Counted from the stretch's first letter, positions 1 to 8,521 are shown. The stretch: 64,000 nucleotides of DNA from an uncultured Microcaldota archaeon (GCA_903884505.1 CAISET010000002.1:62001-126000); one strand, 5' to 3'. Numbers and translations are program-made. Notes: generated by a model not told the origin, from the sequence alone.

Positions 1-1101
1 ATTCGTTGCCGCGCTTGCCGGCATCGGCGAGATGCCCACATCGCTGTAGTTGCTCAGCAGGTCATTGCAGCCGTTTATGTTGCCCAGTAGCCTCTGGCCT
101 AAGGCGAAGCACTGGTTCAGGTTGGCGCTCGCGCAGACCTGCTGGTTGGTCATTGTGCTTGACGCGTTTGAATAGCGCGAAGTTTCTATCATCGTGTCTA
201 TTATCGGGACCAGGCACGAGTTTATTATCGTGCCGTAGCCGTCGCAGCTGCGCTGCACTTTCTGCAGCGAGGCATTTGAGGCCATCTCGCTCAGCTTCGG
301 CATCAGTGCATTTATGCGGCCGCAGGTGTCGTTGAATTTGGTGACGCTGAGGGTAAGGTCGGCCTTGGATTCGTTGTACTTGGCCTCGCAGAGCGCGTAC
401 TGCCCGGCGCCGAGCAGGTCGGTAGCCTGGATGAACTTGAAAATGCCGGATTCCGCGCTCGCGTTCGCGTCCAGAAAGCTCGTGCGGATAGCGAGGAAGG
501 AGTCCATGTCCCCGCACATTTCCCCTACGAGGGTTGGCGCGTTGTAGCTGCCGCCGAGCACCATGGCCGTGGCTCCGCTGCTGCTGCAGGGCGAGCTCAG
601 GCTCGTGAATTGCGACTCCTGTTGCCTGCAATCGCTAGCAATGGTCTCTGGGACAGTTAAGAAATTCTGGGCGCGGGCCTCACTGCCGAACCTTCCGTAG
701 TTGTAATAGGCGTCGGCAAGAGGCGAAAGGCAGCTCGTGTCAGCTGAAAGAAGCTTGCAGCTTTCATTGTCGGCAGCGACCTCGGCTGGATCAAGGTTCG
801 GAGCCTGCGCAGACAGGTAGTTGCAGTATGCCGCCACGGAACTCCTCAAATCCGTAAGGTCGCTCTTTACGGATGAGCTTCGGCTCATCAGGGTTTCCGC
901 GTTCCTGTCGCCCGTCGCGACCTCGAGCTCCTGAAAGCCGGTTTTGACCTTCTGGAGGTTGCTCTGCACCGTAAGATTGTAATTCGACAGGTTCGTCCTT
1001 ATCTCCGCACGCAGCTGTTCATTTCCGCCTCCTATGCAGCCGAAAAACATTGCGAGGGCTGCGAGCAGCAGGACAGCGGCTAGGAGCAGTTTCTTTTGCA
1101 T
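1..1101 (-). CDS. Exported lipoprotein, 3' end outside the window
   Basis: Reading from the ATG at 1099-1101 on the minus strand there is an open frame of 367 codons that runs off the left edge without a stop. The N-terminus is MQKKLLLAAVLLLAALAM followed by FFGC, a lipobox-like signal peptide with a cysteine at the predicted mature end. The rest is soluble, rich in Ser, Asn, Ala and helix-forming residues, with scattered cysteines, so it is probably an extracytoplasmic helical protein tethered by lipid or an N-terminal anchor. No catalytic motif was recognised. It is the first of several exported proteins in the window. Confidence 0.8.
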   Translation of the reverse strand, partial: MQKKLLLAAVLLLAALAMFFGCIGGGNEQLRAEIRTNLSNYNLTVQSNLQKVKTGFQELEVATGDRNAETLMSRSSSVKSDLTDLRSSVAAYCNYLSAQAPNLDPAEVAADNESCKLLSADTSCLSPLADAYYNYGRFGSEARAQNFLTVPETIASDCRQQESQFTSLSSPCSSSGATAMVLGGSYNAPTLVGEMCGDMDSFLAIRTSFLDANASAESGIFKFIQATDLLGAGQYALCEAKYNESKADLTLSVTKFNDTCGRINALMPKLSEMASNASLQKVQRSCDGYGTIINSCLVPIIDTMIETSRYSNASSTMTNQQVCASANLNQCFALGQRLLGNINGCNDLLSNYSDVGISPMPASAATN

Positions 1102-1151
1102 TCGACCACCGGAGATAAGTTGGCTGGGCGCCGTATTTAAGCCTTTGCGGA

Positions 1152-2201
1152 TTACCTGAACGGCCTCGAATCACGCCGCAATTTCATCATCGCGCTTCTC
1201 AGCCCGGTGCGGATGAATAAGTCTTTGTAAGCATGCTCCAGCTCCAGCGGGTCCATGGCTGCGCGCAAATCTGCCTCTATCAAAACCGCGGGGTAGGCGT
1301 ATTTCTTGTTTATCTTGGAGAGTTCGGTGACCACTGAGGCGGCCTCGGAAGCAGGGGTGGATGAGAGGAATTCAATCCTCAGCGGGCGGTCTTCCGGCGC
1401 CGGCTTCGTGTAGAGCGCGCAGACCTTCGGCCCCCATTCCTTCAGGTCCTTTAGAACGACGTGCTCCTTCGCGGAAGTGGCGTAGGAGAATGAGCAGGTG
1501 CGCTCCCCCTCCCTCAGCAGGTAGTTGAGGAAGGAGGTGTCGTTCGAGTGGCGCAGGGTCTCGCGTTCCCCTTCGACGAGCATCTTCTCAAGGATTTCGA
1601 TGAACCTCCTGCCTCTCGAATCTTTTATTACGCCGATGAGGCGGATGCCCTTGGATTCGCAGGATGAGAAGAGCCGGTTGTAGAGCGCAAGGACCTCCTC
1701 GTAGAGCTTGCGCGCCTCGGTCCCTTCCGTCGGCCGGTCCGAGACCTGCGGGACTATTGAGCCGTCGAGGAGGAGGTAGCTCGGGGAGTGCTTTTCCGCA
1801 AGCTCGGCAGCGCAGCCTATCTCGTTCCTCAGGCGGAACAGGGACTTGTAGGTGTTGAACTCGTGCGTGTCCATGGTGTAGGTTGCGGCTATTTCAGGCT
1901 CGGGGATGGCGGAGGGGTGGTATTTGTGCGAGGAGAGGCGGGAAGCCTCGTAGCCGAATACCACGCCGACAGCCTTTGCCATTATGAGGTCGAAGCCGTG
2001 GAATTCCTGCGCGAGGAGGCCGCCGTCAACCGCGGCGACCGAGGTTGTGAGCGGTTTTATGGAAACCGGAAGAAGCATGCCGCGCTCCAGGGCGTCGGGG
2101 AGGATGTCTATCTTCCTCTCGCGCATGCCCTCGGCTATGGTTTTACGCTCATCGTCTAGCCTGGTGATTGATTCCGCAATTTCACGTAGCCGCTCATTCA
2201 T
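1152..2201 (-). CDS. nurA: NurA-type 5'-3' nuclease
   Basis: The protein has 349 residues, normal for archaeal NurA. After an N-terminal helical stretch it shows the family signature AAVDGG around Asp-59, the first metal-binding aspartate of the RNase H-like fold, followed by a GFDL stretch. A later LLLDGS motif around residue 145 fits the second conserved acidic position. NurA works with the HerA translocase and Mre11/Rad50 in resection of double-strand breaks. None of those partners is visible here, so the gene stands apart from its usual operon. Start is the ATG at 2201; about 250 bases upstream lack any gene and contain a possible degenerate repeat tail. Confidence 0.85.
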   Translation of the reverse strand: MNERLREIAESITRLDDERKTIAEGMRERKIDILPDALERGMLLPVSIKPLTTSVAAVDGGLLAQEFHGFDLIMAKAVGVVFGYEASRLSSHKYHPSAIPEPEIAATYTMDTHEFNTYKSLFRLRNEIGCAAELAEKHSPSYLLLDGSIVPQVSDRPTEGTEARKLYEEVLALYNRLFSSCESKGIRLIGVIKDSRGRRFIEILEKMLVEGERETLRHSNDTSFLNYLLREGERTCSFSYATSAKEHVVLKDLKEWGPKVCALYTKPAPEDRPLRIEFLSSTPASEAASVVTELSKINKKYAYPAVLIEADLRAAMDPLELEHAYKDLFIRTGLRSAMMKLRRDSRPFR

Positions 2202-2346
2202 TTTCTCACTCTTGCCATCGAATTTCCGTGAACGCTTTACCGAGGGACACGCGGCGGTAGCCCGATGTCCCTGGGAAAGGGTTCAATTTCACGCATCTGG
2301 TCGCGCATAACCGGATTTTTACGCAAACCCGTTCATAAGCGTTCCC

Positions 2347-2369
2347 GGACGTGCGTTCCAATCAGGGTG
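2347..2369 (-). repeat. Possible degenerate tail of the dispersed hairpin element
   Basis: On the minus strand this reads CACCCTGATTGG then AACGCACGTCC, close to the tail of the element at 63737-64000 (TTCTGACTGG then AACGCACCTCC). Only the tail is recognisable. It lies upstream of nurA in the same orientation. The rest of 2202-2457 holds the tldD promoter (TTTTTAAG near 2430-2437) and nothing else I can name. Confidence 0.3.
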
Positions 2370-2457
2370 CCGTCGCTTTTCCGGCAGGCCGGCGAGAACG
2401 GCCACGGGCAGGGCAAGTAGGCAGCCTTTTTAAGAATTCGTCGCCAATCCATCTGCT

Positions 2458-3879
2458 ATGCCAAACAAGGAGCTCGCTGATTTTGCGGTAAAGCATGCGC
2501 TGGAGCTAGGCGCGACCTTCGCAGAGGCGAGGTGGGAGAGGGAGGTGAGCAACGGCTTCTCCCTGAAGAACGGCGTGCCGCAACTGGCGGGCTTCGAAGA
2601 TGTGGAGGGCATCGGGATAAGGCTGTTCTACCACGGCGGGGTGGAGCAGGTTTCCACGGATTACATGGACAAGAAGCACGTCTCCGAGCTGGTTGAGAAG
2701 GGGGTTAGGAATGCGAATGCCAGCGCCAAAATGGTGAAGGAGCCCGTGCTGCTTTCCCAGGAGGAGGCGCACAAGAAGAGCTACGAGGTAAAGGAGAAGA
2801 GGAAGATTGCGAATGTTGATGTTGATGAGAAGTTCGAGGTCCTGAGCGACGTCGAGAAGGCGGTGAAGGGGAGCGGGCTGCCGGTAATCTCGCGCTATCT
2901 TAGCCTTGGCGATTCTGTGAATGAGAAATACTTCGTGAGCAGCGACGGGGCGAGGATTAGCTCCGTGATTCCGCGGGTCTATTTCTCGTATATAATAACG
3001 CTTGAGAATGCCGGGCAGACGAGGCAGAGGCACTTCCAGCTGGAGCAGGTCGGCGGATATGAGCGGCTTGGCGAATGGAAGGTCGAGGAGCGTATCGTTG
3101 ATGAGGGAAAGGCGCTGCTCAAGGTTTTGAAGGAAGGGGTTGCCGCGCCTGAAGGGCCGGTTGATGTGGTCTGCGCGCCGGAAGTAGTTGGAATCGCCTC
3201 CCACGAGAGCGTGGGCCACCCGTATGAGGCCGACAGGATTATGGGCAGGGAGGCTGCGCAGGCGGGCGAGTCCTTCCTCACGCAGGATGACATCGGGATG
3301 AGGATTGGGAGCGAGGCCGTGACCGTTGTGGACGACCCGACGCTCGAGGGGAGCGCGGGTTATTACCTTTACGATGACGAGGGCGTGCAGGCGAGGAGGA
3401 AGATGCTGATGACCAACGGCGTGGTCACGGAATTCCTCCACAACAGGGAGACCGCCTATAGGATGGGAATGAATTCGAACGGCGGGGCAAGGGCGATGGA
3501 TTACGAGAGCGAGGCCATCGTCCGGATGAGCAACACTTTCCTGCTTCCCGGCGATTACAAGGACGAGGAGCTTTTCGAGGGCGTGAAGAAAGGGGTCTAT
3601 ATCAAGAGCTTCATGGAGTGGAACATCGACGACAAGCGGATGAACCAGAAGTATGTGAGCAGCGAGGCCTACCTCGTTGAGAATGGGAAAATCACGAAGC
3701 CAGTGAAAAGGGCCGTGCTGGAGACGACTACGAAGGACTTCTGGAGCTCGATTGATGCCGTGGGGAAGACGCCCGAGTATTTCACGGGGAACTGCGGGAA
3801 AGGGGAGCCGATGCAGGGCGTGCCCGTCTGGATGGGCGGCCCGGGTGCGAGGCTGAAGAGCATGAGGCTGGGTGTTTAG
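2458..3879 (+). CDS. tldD: TldD-family metalloprotease
   Basis: This 473-residue protein matches TldD, one half of the TldD/TldE heterodimer that trims unfolded or modified peptides. The zinc motif HESVGH is visible at about residue 248, in the context IASHESVGHPYEADR, as in TldD subunits. The C-terminal part contains the family stretches around YLYDDEG and GGARAMDY. The start ATG at 2458 lies about 25 bases after a TTTTTAAG box, so the message is probably leaderless. The next gene, encoding the partner subunit, begins one base after the stop. Confidence 0.93.
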   Translation: MPNKELADFAVKHALELGATFAEARWEREVSNGFSLKNGVPQLAGFEDVEGIGIRLFYHGGVEQVSTDYMDKKHVSELVEKGVRNANASAKMVKEPVLLSQEEAHKKSYEVKEKRKIANVDVDEKFEVLSDVEKAVKGSGLPVISRYLSLGDSVNEKYFVSSDGARISSVIPRVYFSYIITLENAGQTRQRHFQLEQVGGYERLGEWKVEERIVDEGKALLKVLKEGVAAPEGPVDVVCAPEVVGIASHESVGHPYEADRIMGREAAQAGESFLTQDDIGMRIGSEAVTVVDDPTLEGSAGYYLYDDEGVQARRKMLMTNGVVTEFLHNRETAYRMGMNSNGGARAMDYESEAIVRMSNTFLLPGDYKDEELFEGVKKGVYIKSFMEWNIDDKRMNQKYVSSEAYLVENGKITKPVKRAVLETTTKDFWSSIDAVGKTPEYFTGNCGKGEPMQGVPVWMGGPGARLKSMRLGV

Positions 3880-5259
3880 ATGGAGAAGCTTGCGTTTGAG
3901 GCTGCGCTGGATTATGCGCTGAGGAATGCGCAGCAGAAGTTCGACGACGTGGTGGTGCAGGGCATAAGGACGCAGGCCAGGCAAATCAAGTTCACGAACA
4001 ACGAGATTTCGACGGGAAGGACGTGGATGGACCAGTCTGTGTCGCTTTTCGTCGCGAAGGATAGGCGCGTAGCCGTAACCACGCTGAAGGAGCTGGAGAA
4101 GAAGGGGATAGACGCCACCTTGGAGAAGCTCGTCAAGTTCATCAGGAAATCACAGCCGAATGAGGAGTACTGGAAGATTGCGAAAGGGCATTTCGCGTAC
4201 CGCGACGTGCAGAACCTCTATGACCCGAGGGTGCCGAAGCTGACTCCTGAGGAGCTTGTGGGGTTCGTGGAGACCGGGGTGAATGCCGCGCTCGCCAAGG
4301 GGGCGACGAGGGCGAGCGGAGTCCTGCAGACCTCTATGAGCACAGAGCTTTTGAAGACGAGCGGAGGAGCGCGCGCGCACCAGAAGGGGACGAGCATCAC
4401 CTTCTCGATAAGGGCATTCGCCGAGAAGGATGCGAGCGGGCACAAGCTGAGCTGCGCAAGGGCGATGCAGCACTTCAGGCCGGGCGATGCCGGGGGAAGG
4501 GCAGGGGAGACCGCAAGGCAGGCGCTCCACCCGAAGCCCGGGAAGCCCGGGAAATACGATATTCTTTTCGAGCCGCTTGCCGTCGCAGGGTTCTACGAGA
4601 GCGTTGCGAACGCCGCATCCATCTTCTCGGTGGAGGCGGGCCTCTCATTCCTCGAGGGGAAGATGAACAAGAGGGTCGCGAGCGACATTGTCACGATATT
4701 CGATGACGCGACGCTCCCGGGCGGCATGGCAAGCACGAAATTCGACGCTGAGGGCGTGCCTGCGTCGAAGACAACGCTTGTTCGGTTCGGTGTGCTGAGG
4801 AATTACCTGCACAACACGAGCACTGCGCACAGGTATCACGTGAATACCACGGGGAACGCGGGGATAATACACCCGCACCCGTGGAATGTGGTTGTTGACA
4901 AGGGAAACCTGAACGTCTGGGAAATGCTGCAGGAGCTGAAGAACGGCCTGTATGTGACCAATTTGTGGTATACGAGGTTCCAGAACTACAAGACGGGCGA
5001 TTTCTCGACGATTCCGCGCGATGCGATATTCACCGTGGAGAACGGCGAGATAACGGGCTCGGTGAAGGACTTGCGCATAAGCGACAACCTTTCGAACCTT
5101 TTGATGAATATAGAGGCGCTTAGCGAGGCAAGGGAGCAGATTCTCGGCTGGGAGGTCGAGACGCCGGTGAAATGCGGGCACACACTCATCAGGCACGTGA
5201 ATACCACGAAATCCACGGAAAAGTTCGGGGAGGCGAAGGCCGGGCCGACGCACTCGTGA
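3880..5259 (+). CDS. tldE: TldE/PmbA-family partner of TldD
   Basis: This 459-residue protein is the TldE (PmbA) paralogue. It lacks the HExxxH zinc motif seen in the upstream gene, as expected for the non-catalytic subunit of the heterodimer. Recognisable family stretches are the FDDATLPGG segment, the YLHNTSTAHR segment and a C-terminal DLRISDNLSN segment. It starts directly after the tldD stop, so the two subunits are surely co-translated. The adjacent order tldD-tldE is common in archaea. Confidence 0.92.
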   Translation: MEKLAFEAALDYALRNAQQKFDDVVVQGIRTQARQIKFTNNEISTGRTWMDQSVSLFVAKDRRVAVTTLKELEKKGIDATLEKLVKFIRKSQPNEEYWKIAKGHFAYRDVQNLYDPRVPKLTPEELVGFVETGVNAALAKGATRASGVLQTSMSTELLKTSGGARAHQKGTSITFSIRAFAEKDASGHKLSCARAMQHFRPGDAGGRAGETARQALHPKPGKPGKYDILFEPLAVAGFYESVANAASIFSVEAGLSFLEGKMNKRVASDIVTIFDDATLPGGMASTKFDAEGVPASKTTLVRFGVLRNYLHNTSTAHRYHVNTTGNAGIIHPHPWNVVVDKGNLNVWEMLQELKNGLYVTNLWYTRFQNYKTGDFSTIPRDAIFTVENGEITGSVKDLRISDNLSNLLMNIEALSEAREQILGWEVETPVKCGHTLIRHVNTTKSTEKFGEAKAGPTHS

Positions 5260-5324
5260 GGAAGTGGGAAGATGAAGCGGGCGAGGCCCGAAGGACGGAT
5301 GCTGGCGCATCGGGAAGTGCATTT

Positions 5325-5669
5325 ATGAAGCAGGTTATTGTTGTCCGCGAGGACCTCAAATTGGGGAAGGGAAAGATGGCAGCCCATGTGGCGCACGCTT
5401 CTCTTGCGGCTTACCAGAAAGTGAATAGGAGCCACCCCGAAGTGGTTGAGGAATGGGAGAGCTGGGGCGAGAAGAAGGTAGTCGTGGGGATACGCGGGGA
5501 GAGCGCGATTATCGAGCTTTATGAAAGAGTGAAGCGGGAAATTCCGTGCGAGCTGATTAGGGATGCGGGGCTGACGCAGATTGAGCCCGGGACGATTACT
5601 GCCCTTGGGATAGGCCCGTGGAATGACGAGAAGATAGACAAGTTCACGGGGCATCTGAAGCTGCTTTAG
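5325..5669 (+). CDS. pth2: Peptidyl-tRNA hydrolase, archaeal Pth2 type
   Basis: The 114-residue protein from the ATG at 5325 is a full-length Pth2, which releases peptides from prematurely dissociated peptidyl-tRNA. The signature stretch KLGKGKMAAHVAHAS carries the conserved lysine and histidine, and the C-terminal GIGPWNDEKIDKFTGHLKLL is typical. The open frame extends upstream into tldE, but homology begins at MKQVIVVRED, which decides the start. It follows tldE by 65 bases and may be in the same transcript. Confidence 0.95.
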   Translation: MKQVIVVREDLKLGKGKMAAHVAHASLAAYQKVNRSHPEVVEEWESWGEKKVVVGIRGESAIIELYERVKREIPCELIRDAGLTQIEPGTITALGIGPWNDEKIDKFTGHLKLL

Positions 5670-5670
5670 G

Positions 5671-5678
5671 CTTAAATA
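5671..5678 (+). promoter_or_regulatory. TATA-like box, CTTAAATA
   Basis: CTTAAATA lies 27-40 bases before GTG codons at 5705 and 5711. Archaeal transcription usually starts about 25 bases after the box, so initiation near 5700-5705 would give a leaderless or nearly leaderless message for the next gene. Confidence 0.55.
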
Positions 5679-5704
5679 CCTGAATTGTGCGGGTTTGGCG
5701 GGGT

Positions 5705-6589
5705 GTGAATGTGGCTGAGAATAACGTTGAAGACTGGAAGCTGACTGGAGAGATGCTAATTGACACTTACGGGCAATTTTTGAGGAGCAGGAGCGGCAAG
5801 AAAGAGAAGCATTGGGATAGGATGATGAGCGAGATAGATTATAAAAAAGTCCTGCGGGAGGAAGTTTCCATCTTCGTGCGTTTTCTGGAAAAAAGGATAG
5901 AAAGCAAGGATGACGTTGAGGCACTGCCGCTGCTCGCGAGGATTGGCACCAGAGATGCGGCCGATACCCTGGCAAGGATTGTCTCTGGGTGGTCCGACGA
6001 CCAATTCTGGATGAAAATTGACCGGGATCATGCCCCAAAAATAATCGAAGTGCTCGCGAAGAGAAACGCGGAACTATTGACGGATGTTTCGCGGGTCAAA
6101 AACCAACAGCCATTCCTGGAGAAGTTAAGCGAAGTGATAACGAAGCTCCAGAACGGCGGATACCGCTCCAAAAGCGGGAAAATTGACAATGTCCGCCTAA
6201 GCTCTGACCTGGAGTTGATAGGCTATGACCTCACTCTTGCCAAGCTGGACAATGTGGATTTGCAGGGCGTGGATTGTGGTATGCTTTCGCATATTAGGCT
6301 GTACAACGCGAGTCTCGAAGGCGTGAAAATAACCAAGGACCAGGTCATTCCATTGGCAGCTGCTGCTGGCCTGCTTAAATTGAGCGAGATGGAGTGGGGC
6401 CTACTTTTGGTGAACCCATACCAGATGCTGAAGAAGCGGGGAATTGAGATAGCAAAGGAGATAGACGGGGATATTACGTACAAGACGCTTCCGACTCCGG
6501 AGCGGCGCAAGCATATCTCTGACAATGAGAATAAGCCGAGAGCTGCTTTCCGCCTTGATGGGAAGAAGCGGAAAGTTCCGGTCAGATAA
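5705..6589 (+). CDS. Orphan protein with pentapeptide-like segment
   Basis: About 294 residues, not assigned to any family. The N-terminal two thirds looks all-helical and charged, reminiscent of HEAT or ARM-type repeats (for example ALPLLARIGTRDAADTLARI). Around residues 170-210 a series of short strands with regular leucines (YDLTLAKLDNVDLQGVDC, then YNASLEGVKI) resembles pentapeptide repeats. The C-terminus is basic. GTG codons at 5687, 5705 and 5711 are all in frame; the first is only nine bases behind the TATA-like box, so 5705 or 5711 is more likely. No neighbour suggests a role. Confidence 0.7.
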   Translation: MNVAENNVEDWKLTGEMLIDTYGQFLRSRSGKKEKHWDRMMSEIDYKKVLREEVSIFVRFLEKRIESKDDVEALPLLARIGTRDAADTLARIVSGWSDDQFWMKIDRDHAPKIIEVLAKRNAELLTDVSRVKNQQPFLEKLSEVITKLQNGGYRSKSGKIDNVRLSSDLELIGYDLTLAKLDNVDLQGVDCGMLSHIRLYNASLEGVKITKDQVIPLAAAAGLLKLSEMEWGLLLVNPYQMLKKRGIEIAKEIDGDITYKTLPTPERRKHISDNENKPRAAFRLDGKKRKVPVR

Positions 6590-6599
6590 GAGAGTTGGG

Positions 6600-7067
6600 C
6601 TAGCCGCCGCTGCCGTTCGCAGCCCGCCAGCTAGTGTAGTTGGTCTCATTGCATGGCGTGTAGTAGAACGGCCCGGTCTCGTTGCCGCTCCTGTTGAATT
6701 CGCTCGGGTGGTAGAGGCCGGTCGCGGTTAGGATGCAGCCCTCGGGCGAGTTCTGGCCGTTGCAGTTGCCGTAGGCCAGGTAGTTGTAAACGCCCCAGAG
6801 CGAGCCGAGCATGCTGAGGACGCTCAGGGCCACGAAGAGCCATGAGAGGAGCGTGAAATTCTGGTGCACGAGCCGCGCGCCTGAGGGCGAGTATGTCAGC
6901 AATTTCCCGACAATCTTCCCTTTCACCTTCTGGTCGAAGTTCGCCTTGCAGGGCCTGAGGGTCGCGGTGCTTACGACGCAATCAAAGGCCTCCTTCGCCA
7001 GCTCCCTGTGCGATGCTGAAAACAGGCCCATAATGGCGAGCACCGGGAGCGCGATTATGCATATCAT
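6600..7067 (-). CDS. Small membrane protein downstream of DsbA-like gene
   Basis: From the ATG at 7067 the protein has 155 residues. It begins with a hydrophobic segment (MICIIALPVLAIMGLF), has a roughly 50-residue loop with two cysteines (FDCVVSTATLRPC), a second strong membrane helix around residues 70-95, and a 60-residue exterior tail with several Asn-x-Ser/Thr sites and four more cysteines. It follows the DsbA-like gene by 55 bases on the same strand. The paired cysteines make it a possible substrate or electron partner of that enzyme, but it shows no DsbB or VKOR signature. An upstream in-frame start at 7133 would overlap the DsbA-like gene and is less likely. Confidence 0.7.
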   Translation of the reverse strand: MICIIALPVLAIMGLFSASHRELAKEAFDCVVSTATLRPCKANFDQKVKGKIVGKLLTYSPSGARLVHQNFTLLSWLFVALSVLSMLGSLWGVYNYLAYGNCNGQNSPEGCILTATGLYHPSEFNRSGNETGPFYYTPCNETNYTSWRAANGSGG

Positions 7068-7122
7068 TGAAAAACACCAAAAATAAATGGGGGGTGGCGG
7101 ATGCCCGCCACCAGAGATTTGC

Positions 7123-7899
7123 TTACCTCGCAAGCTGGGCGTCGATTATTGTCTTGAAGCTGGCGATTGGCTGCGCGCCTACGAGCTGCTGGCCGTTTAT
7201 GAAGAACGTGGGTGTGCCCTGGACGCCTGCAGCAGTGCCTGCATCGGACTGCGCCTGGACGATTGCCGCCTTCGAGCCGCTGTCAAGGCACTGGTTGAAG
7301 GTCGCTGTGTTCATGCCAAGCTGCTGGGCGTAGTTCTTCAGGTCGCTTACGGTGAGCGCGGTCTGGTTCGCGAACATCAGGTCGTGCATCTCCCAGAACT
7401 TGCCCTGGTCCGCTGCGCACTCGGCAGCCTCGGCAGCCTTCTGCGCGTTCTCATGGAACGGGAGCGGGAAGTTCAGGAAGACAACCTTGAGCTTGCCTGG
7501 GTAGTCGGTGAGCAGCTGAGTGATTGTTGGCTCAGCCCTGCCGCAGTATGGGCACTGGTAGTCCGAGAACATTACTATCGTCACGGGTGCGTTCGCAGCC
7601 CCGCGGAAGGGCCTGCTTGAGATGTCATAGTTAACGGGGTTGCTTCCGCCTGTGCCGCCGCTCGGCGTGGTTCCGCCAGTCGGGGTTGTCCCGCCCGTCG
7701 GCGTGGTTCCGCCAGTCGGGATTGTCCCTCCGCTCGGAGCGAGGTTCAGCGCCGACAGGGTCCCTTTGAGCGCGTATATGTTTGTGCTCACGGAACTCGC
7801 AGCATAAAGCATCGTTCCGGAGACAAGCACCGCTGCCACTAGTATAGCTATTGGCAGTGCGAGCTGGTGCCAGCTTTCAGACTCGTTTCCCTCCATCAA
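7123..7899 (-). CDS. Membrane-anchored DsbA-like thiol-disulfide oxidoreductase
   Basis: The 258-residue protein has one N-terminal membrane helix (about residues 13-36), a low-complexity linker of Thr-Pro-Gly repeats (about 57-86) and a DsbA/thioredoxin-fold domain. The active site CPYC is at Cys-116 and Cys-119 in FSDYQCPYCG, and the cis-proline loop appears as GTPTFFING near residue 230. It should form or shuffle disulfides in exported proteins outside the membrane. A strong ribosome-binding sequence (AAGGAGGGAT on the minus strand, 7901-7910) precedes the ATG. Upstream there is a palindromic operator that recurs before the divergent regulator gene, so the two are probably co-regulated. 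Confidence 0.9.
   Translation of the reverse strand: MMEGNESESWHQLALPIAILVAAVLVSGTMLYAASSVSTNIYALKGTLSALNLAPSGGTIPTGGTTPTGGTTPTGGTTPSGGTGGSNPVNYDISSRPFRGAANAPVTIVMFSDYQCPYCGRAEPTITQLLTDYPGKLKVVFLNFPLPFHENAQKAAEAAECAADQGKFWEMHDLMFANQTALTVSDLKNYAQQLGMNTATFNQCLDSGSKAAIVQAQSDAGTAAGVQGTPTFFINGQQLVGAQPIASFKTIIDAQLAR
7656..7737 (-). repeat. Tandem repeat coding the Thr-Pro-Gly linker
   Basis: About four units of 18 bases encode GGTTPT-type hexapeptides in the linker between the membrane anchor and the DsbA-like domain. Units differ mainly at third codon positions. Such repeats can change copy number by slippage and would alter the reach of the catalytic domain from the membrane. Confidence 0.75.
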
Positions 7900-7920
7900 G
7901 ATCCCTCCTTATATTCAGTG

Positions 7921-7938
7921 GTTTCATTTATCTGAAAC
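7921..7938. promoter_or_regulatory. Palindromic operator copy 1 (dsbA side)
   Basis: The sequence GTTTCATTTATCTGAAAC is an imperfect palindrome with arms GTTTCA and TGAAAC. It lies between a TATA-like box for the minus-strand gene (GTTTAAATAG, about 7942-7951) and its start codon, overlapping the expected transcription start, which suits a repressor site. Confidence 0.65.
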
Positions 7939-7988
7939 TAACTATTTAAACCTACCTGGTTTGTTAGGCCTTCCGCCGAAAGGTTTAA

Positions 7989-8006
7989 GTTTCGCTTAGT
8001 TGAAAC
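7989..8006. promoter_or_regulatory. Palindromic operator copy 2 (regulator side)
   Basis: GTTTCGCTTAGTTGAAAC matches copy 1 at GTTTC, the central TA and TGAAAC. It lies between a TATA-like box (GGTTTAAG, 7982-7989) and the ATG at 8013. Two copies, one on each divergent promoter, point to one regulator binding both. Confidence 0.65.
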
Positions 8007-8012
8007 CTTACC

Positions 8013-8513
8013 ATGGATGTCACAAGGCCCGGGAGGCGCATAGTTCTTGGCATATTCGCCCTGTCAGCCCTACTTTTCGTGGTTTTCGCCGTAAGCTCCT
8101 ACTACAGCGCGCAGAATAGGGGGCAGGAAATGCAGTTCTCCTGCCCGCTCGGGACGCACGTTTTCACCGTATATGACCTCATGCCTCTTATTGTGATGGC
8201 GAGCCTCGTCTTCGGGGCCGGCATGTATTACCTCATGGCTGGAAGGGTGGAGGCCAGGGAGATGTCAATGCGGCGCAACATGGATATCATGCTGAGGTTC
8301 CTGGGGGATGAAGAGCGAAAGGTCGTCAAAAGGCTCCTGGAGAGCAACGGGAGGATGCCACAGGCCGAGCTGACGCGCATCCAGGGGCTTTCCAAGGTGA
8401 GGGTGCACAGGATTGTGAAGAAGCTCTCGGCAAGGGGAATCGTCGAGACCGAGAAGCACGGGAACACGAACGTCGTGACGCTTGCGAAAGAGGTCATGGA
8501 AGGGCTTGCGTAG
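8013..8513 (+). CDS. Membrane-bound winged-helix regulator
   Basis: The 166-residue protein has two membrane helices (about residues 9-28 and 52-72) joined by a short exterior loop that contains a single cysteine (FSCPLG), followed by a cytoplasmic winged-helix domain (about 90-166) of the MarR-like kind found in archaeal membrane regulators. The recognition-helix region is LTRIQGLSKVRVHRIVKKL and the wing ETEKHGNTNVVTL. It is divergent from the DsbA-like gene and both promoters carry the same operator. I infer that it senses a condition outside the membrane, perhaps thiol state, and controls itself and the oxidoreductase. The function is not demonstrated. Confidence 0.8.
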   Translation: MDVTRPGRRIVLGIFALSALLFVVFAVSSYYSAQNRGQEMQFSCPLGTHVFTVYDLMPLIVMASLVFGAGMYYLMAGRVEAREMSMRRNMDIMLRFLGDEERKVVKRLLESNGRMPQAELTRIQGLSKVRVHRIVKKLSARGIVETEKHGNTNVVTLAKEVMEGLA

Positions 8514-8521
8514 CCTGAGGG

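Noticed and set aside
2506-3984. A 492-codon open frame on the minus strand opposite tldD
   Set aside because: It is the GC-rich mirror of tldD; the translation is Leu/Arg/His-rich without any domain, and the plus strand carries a clear TldD with its zinc motif.
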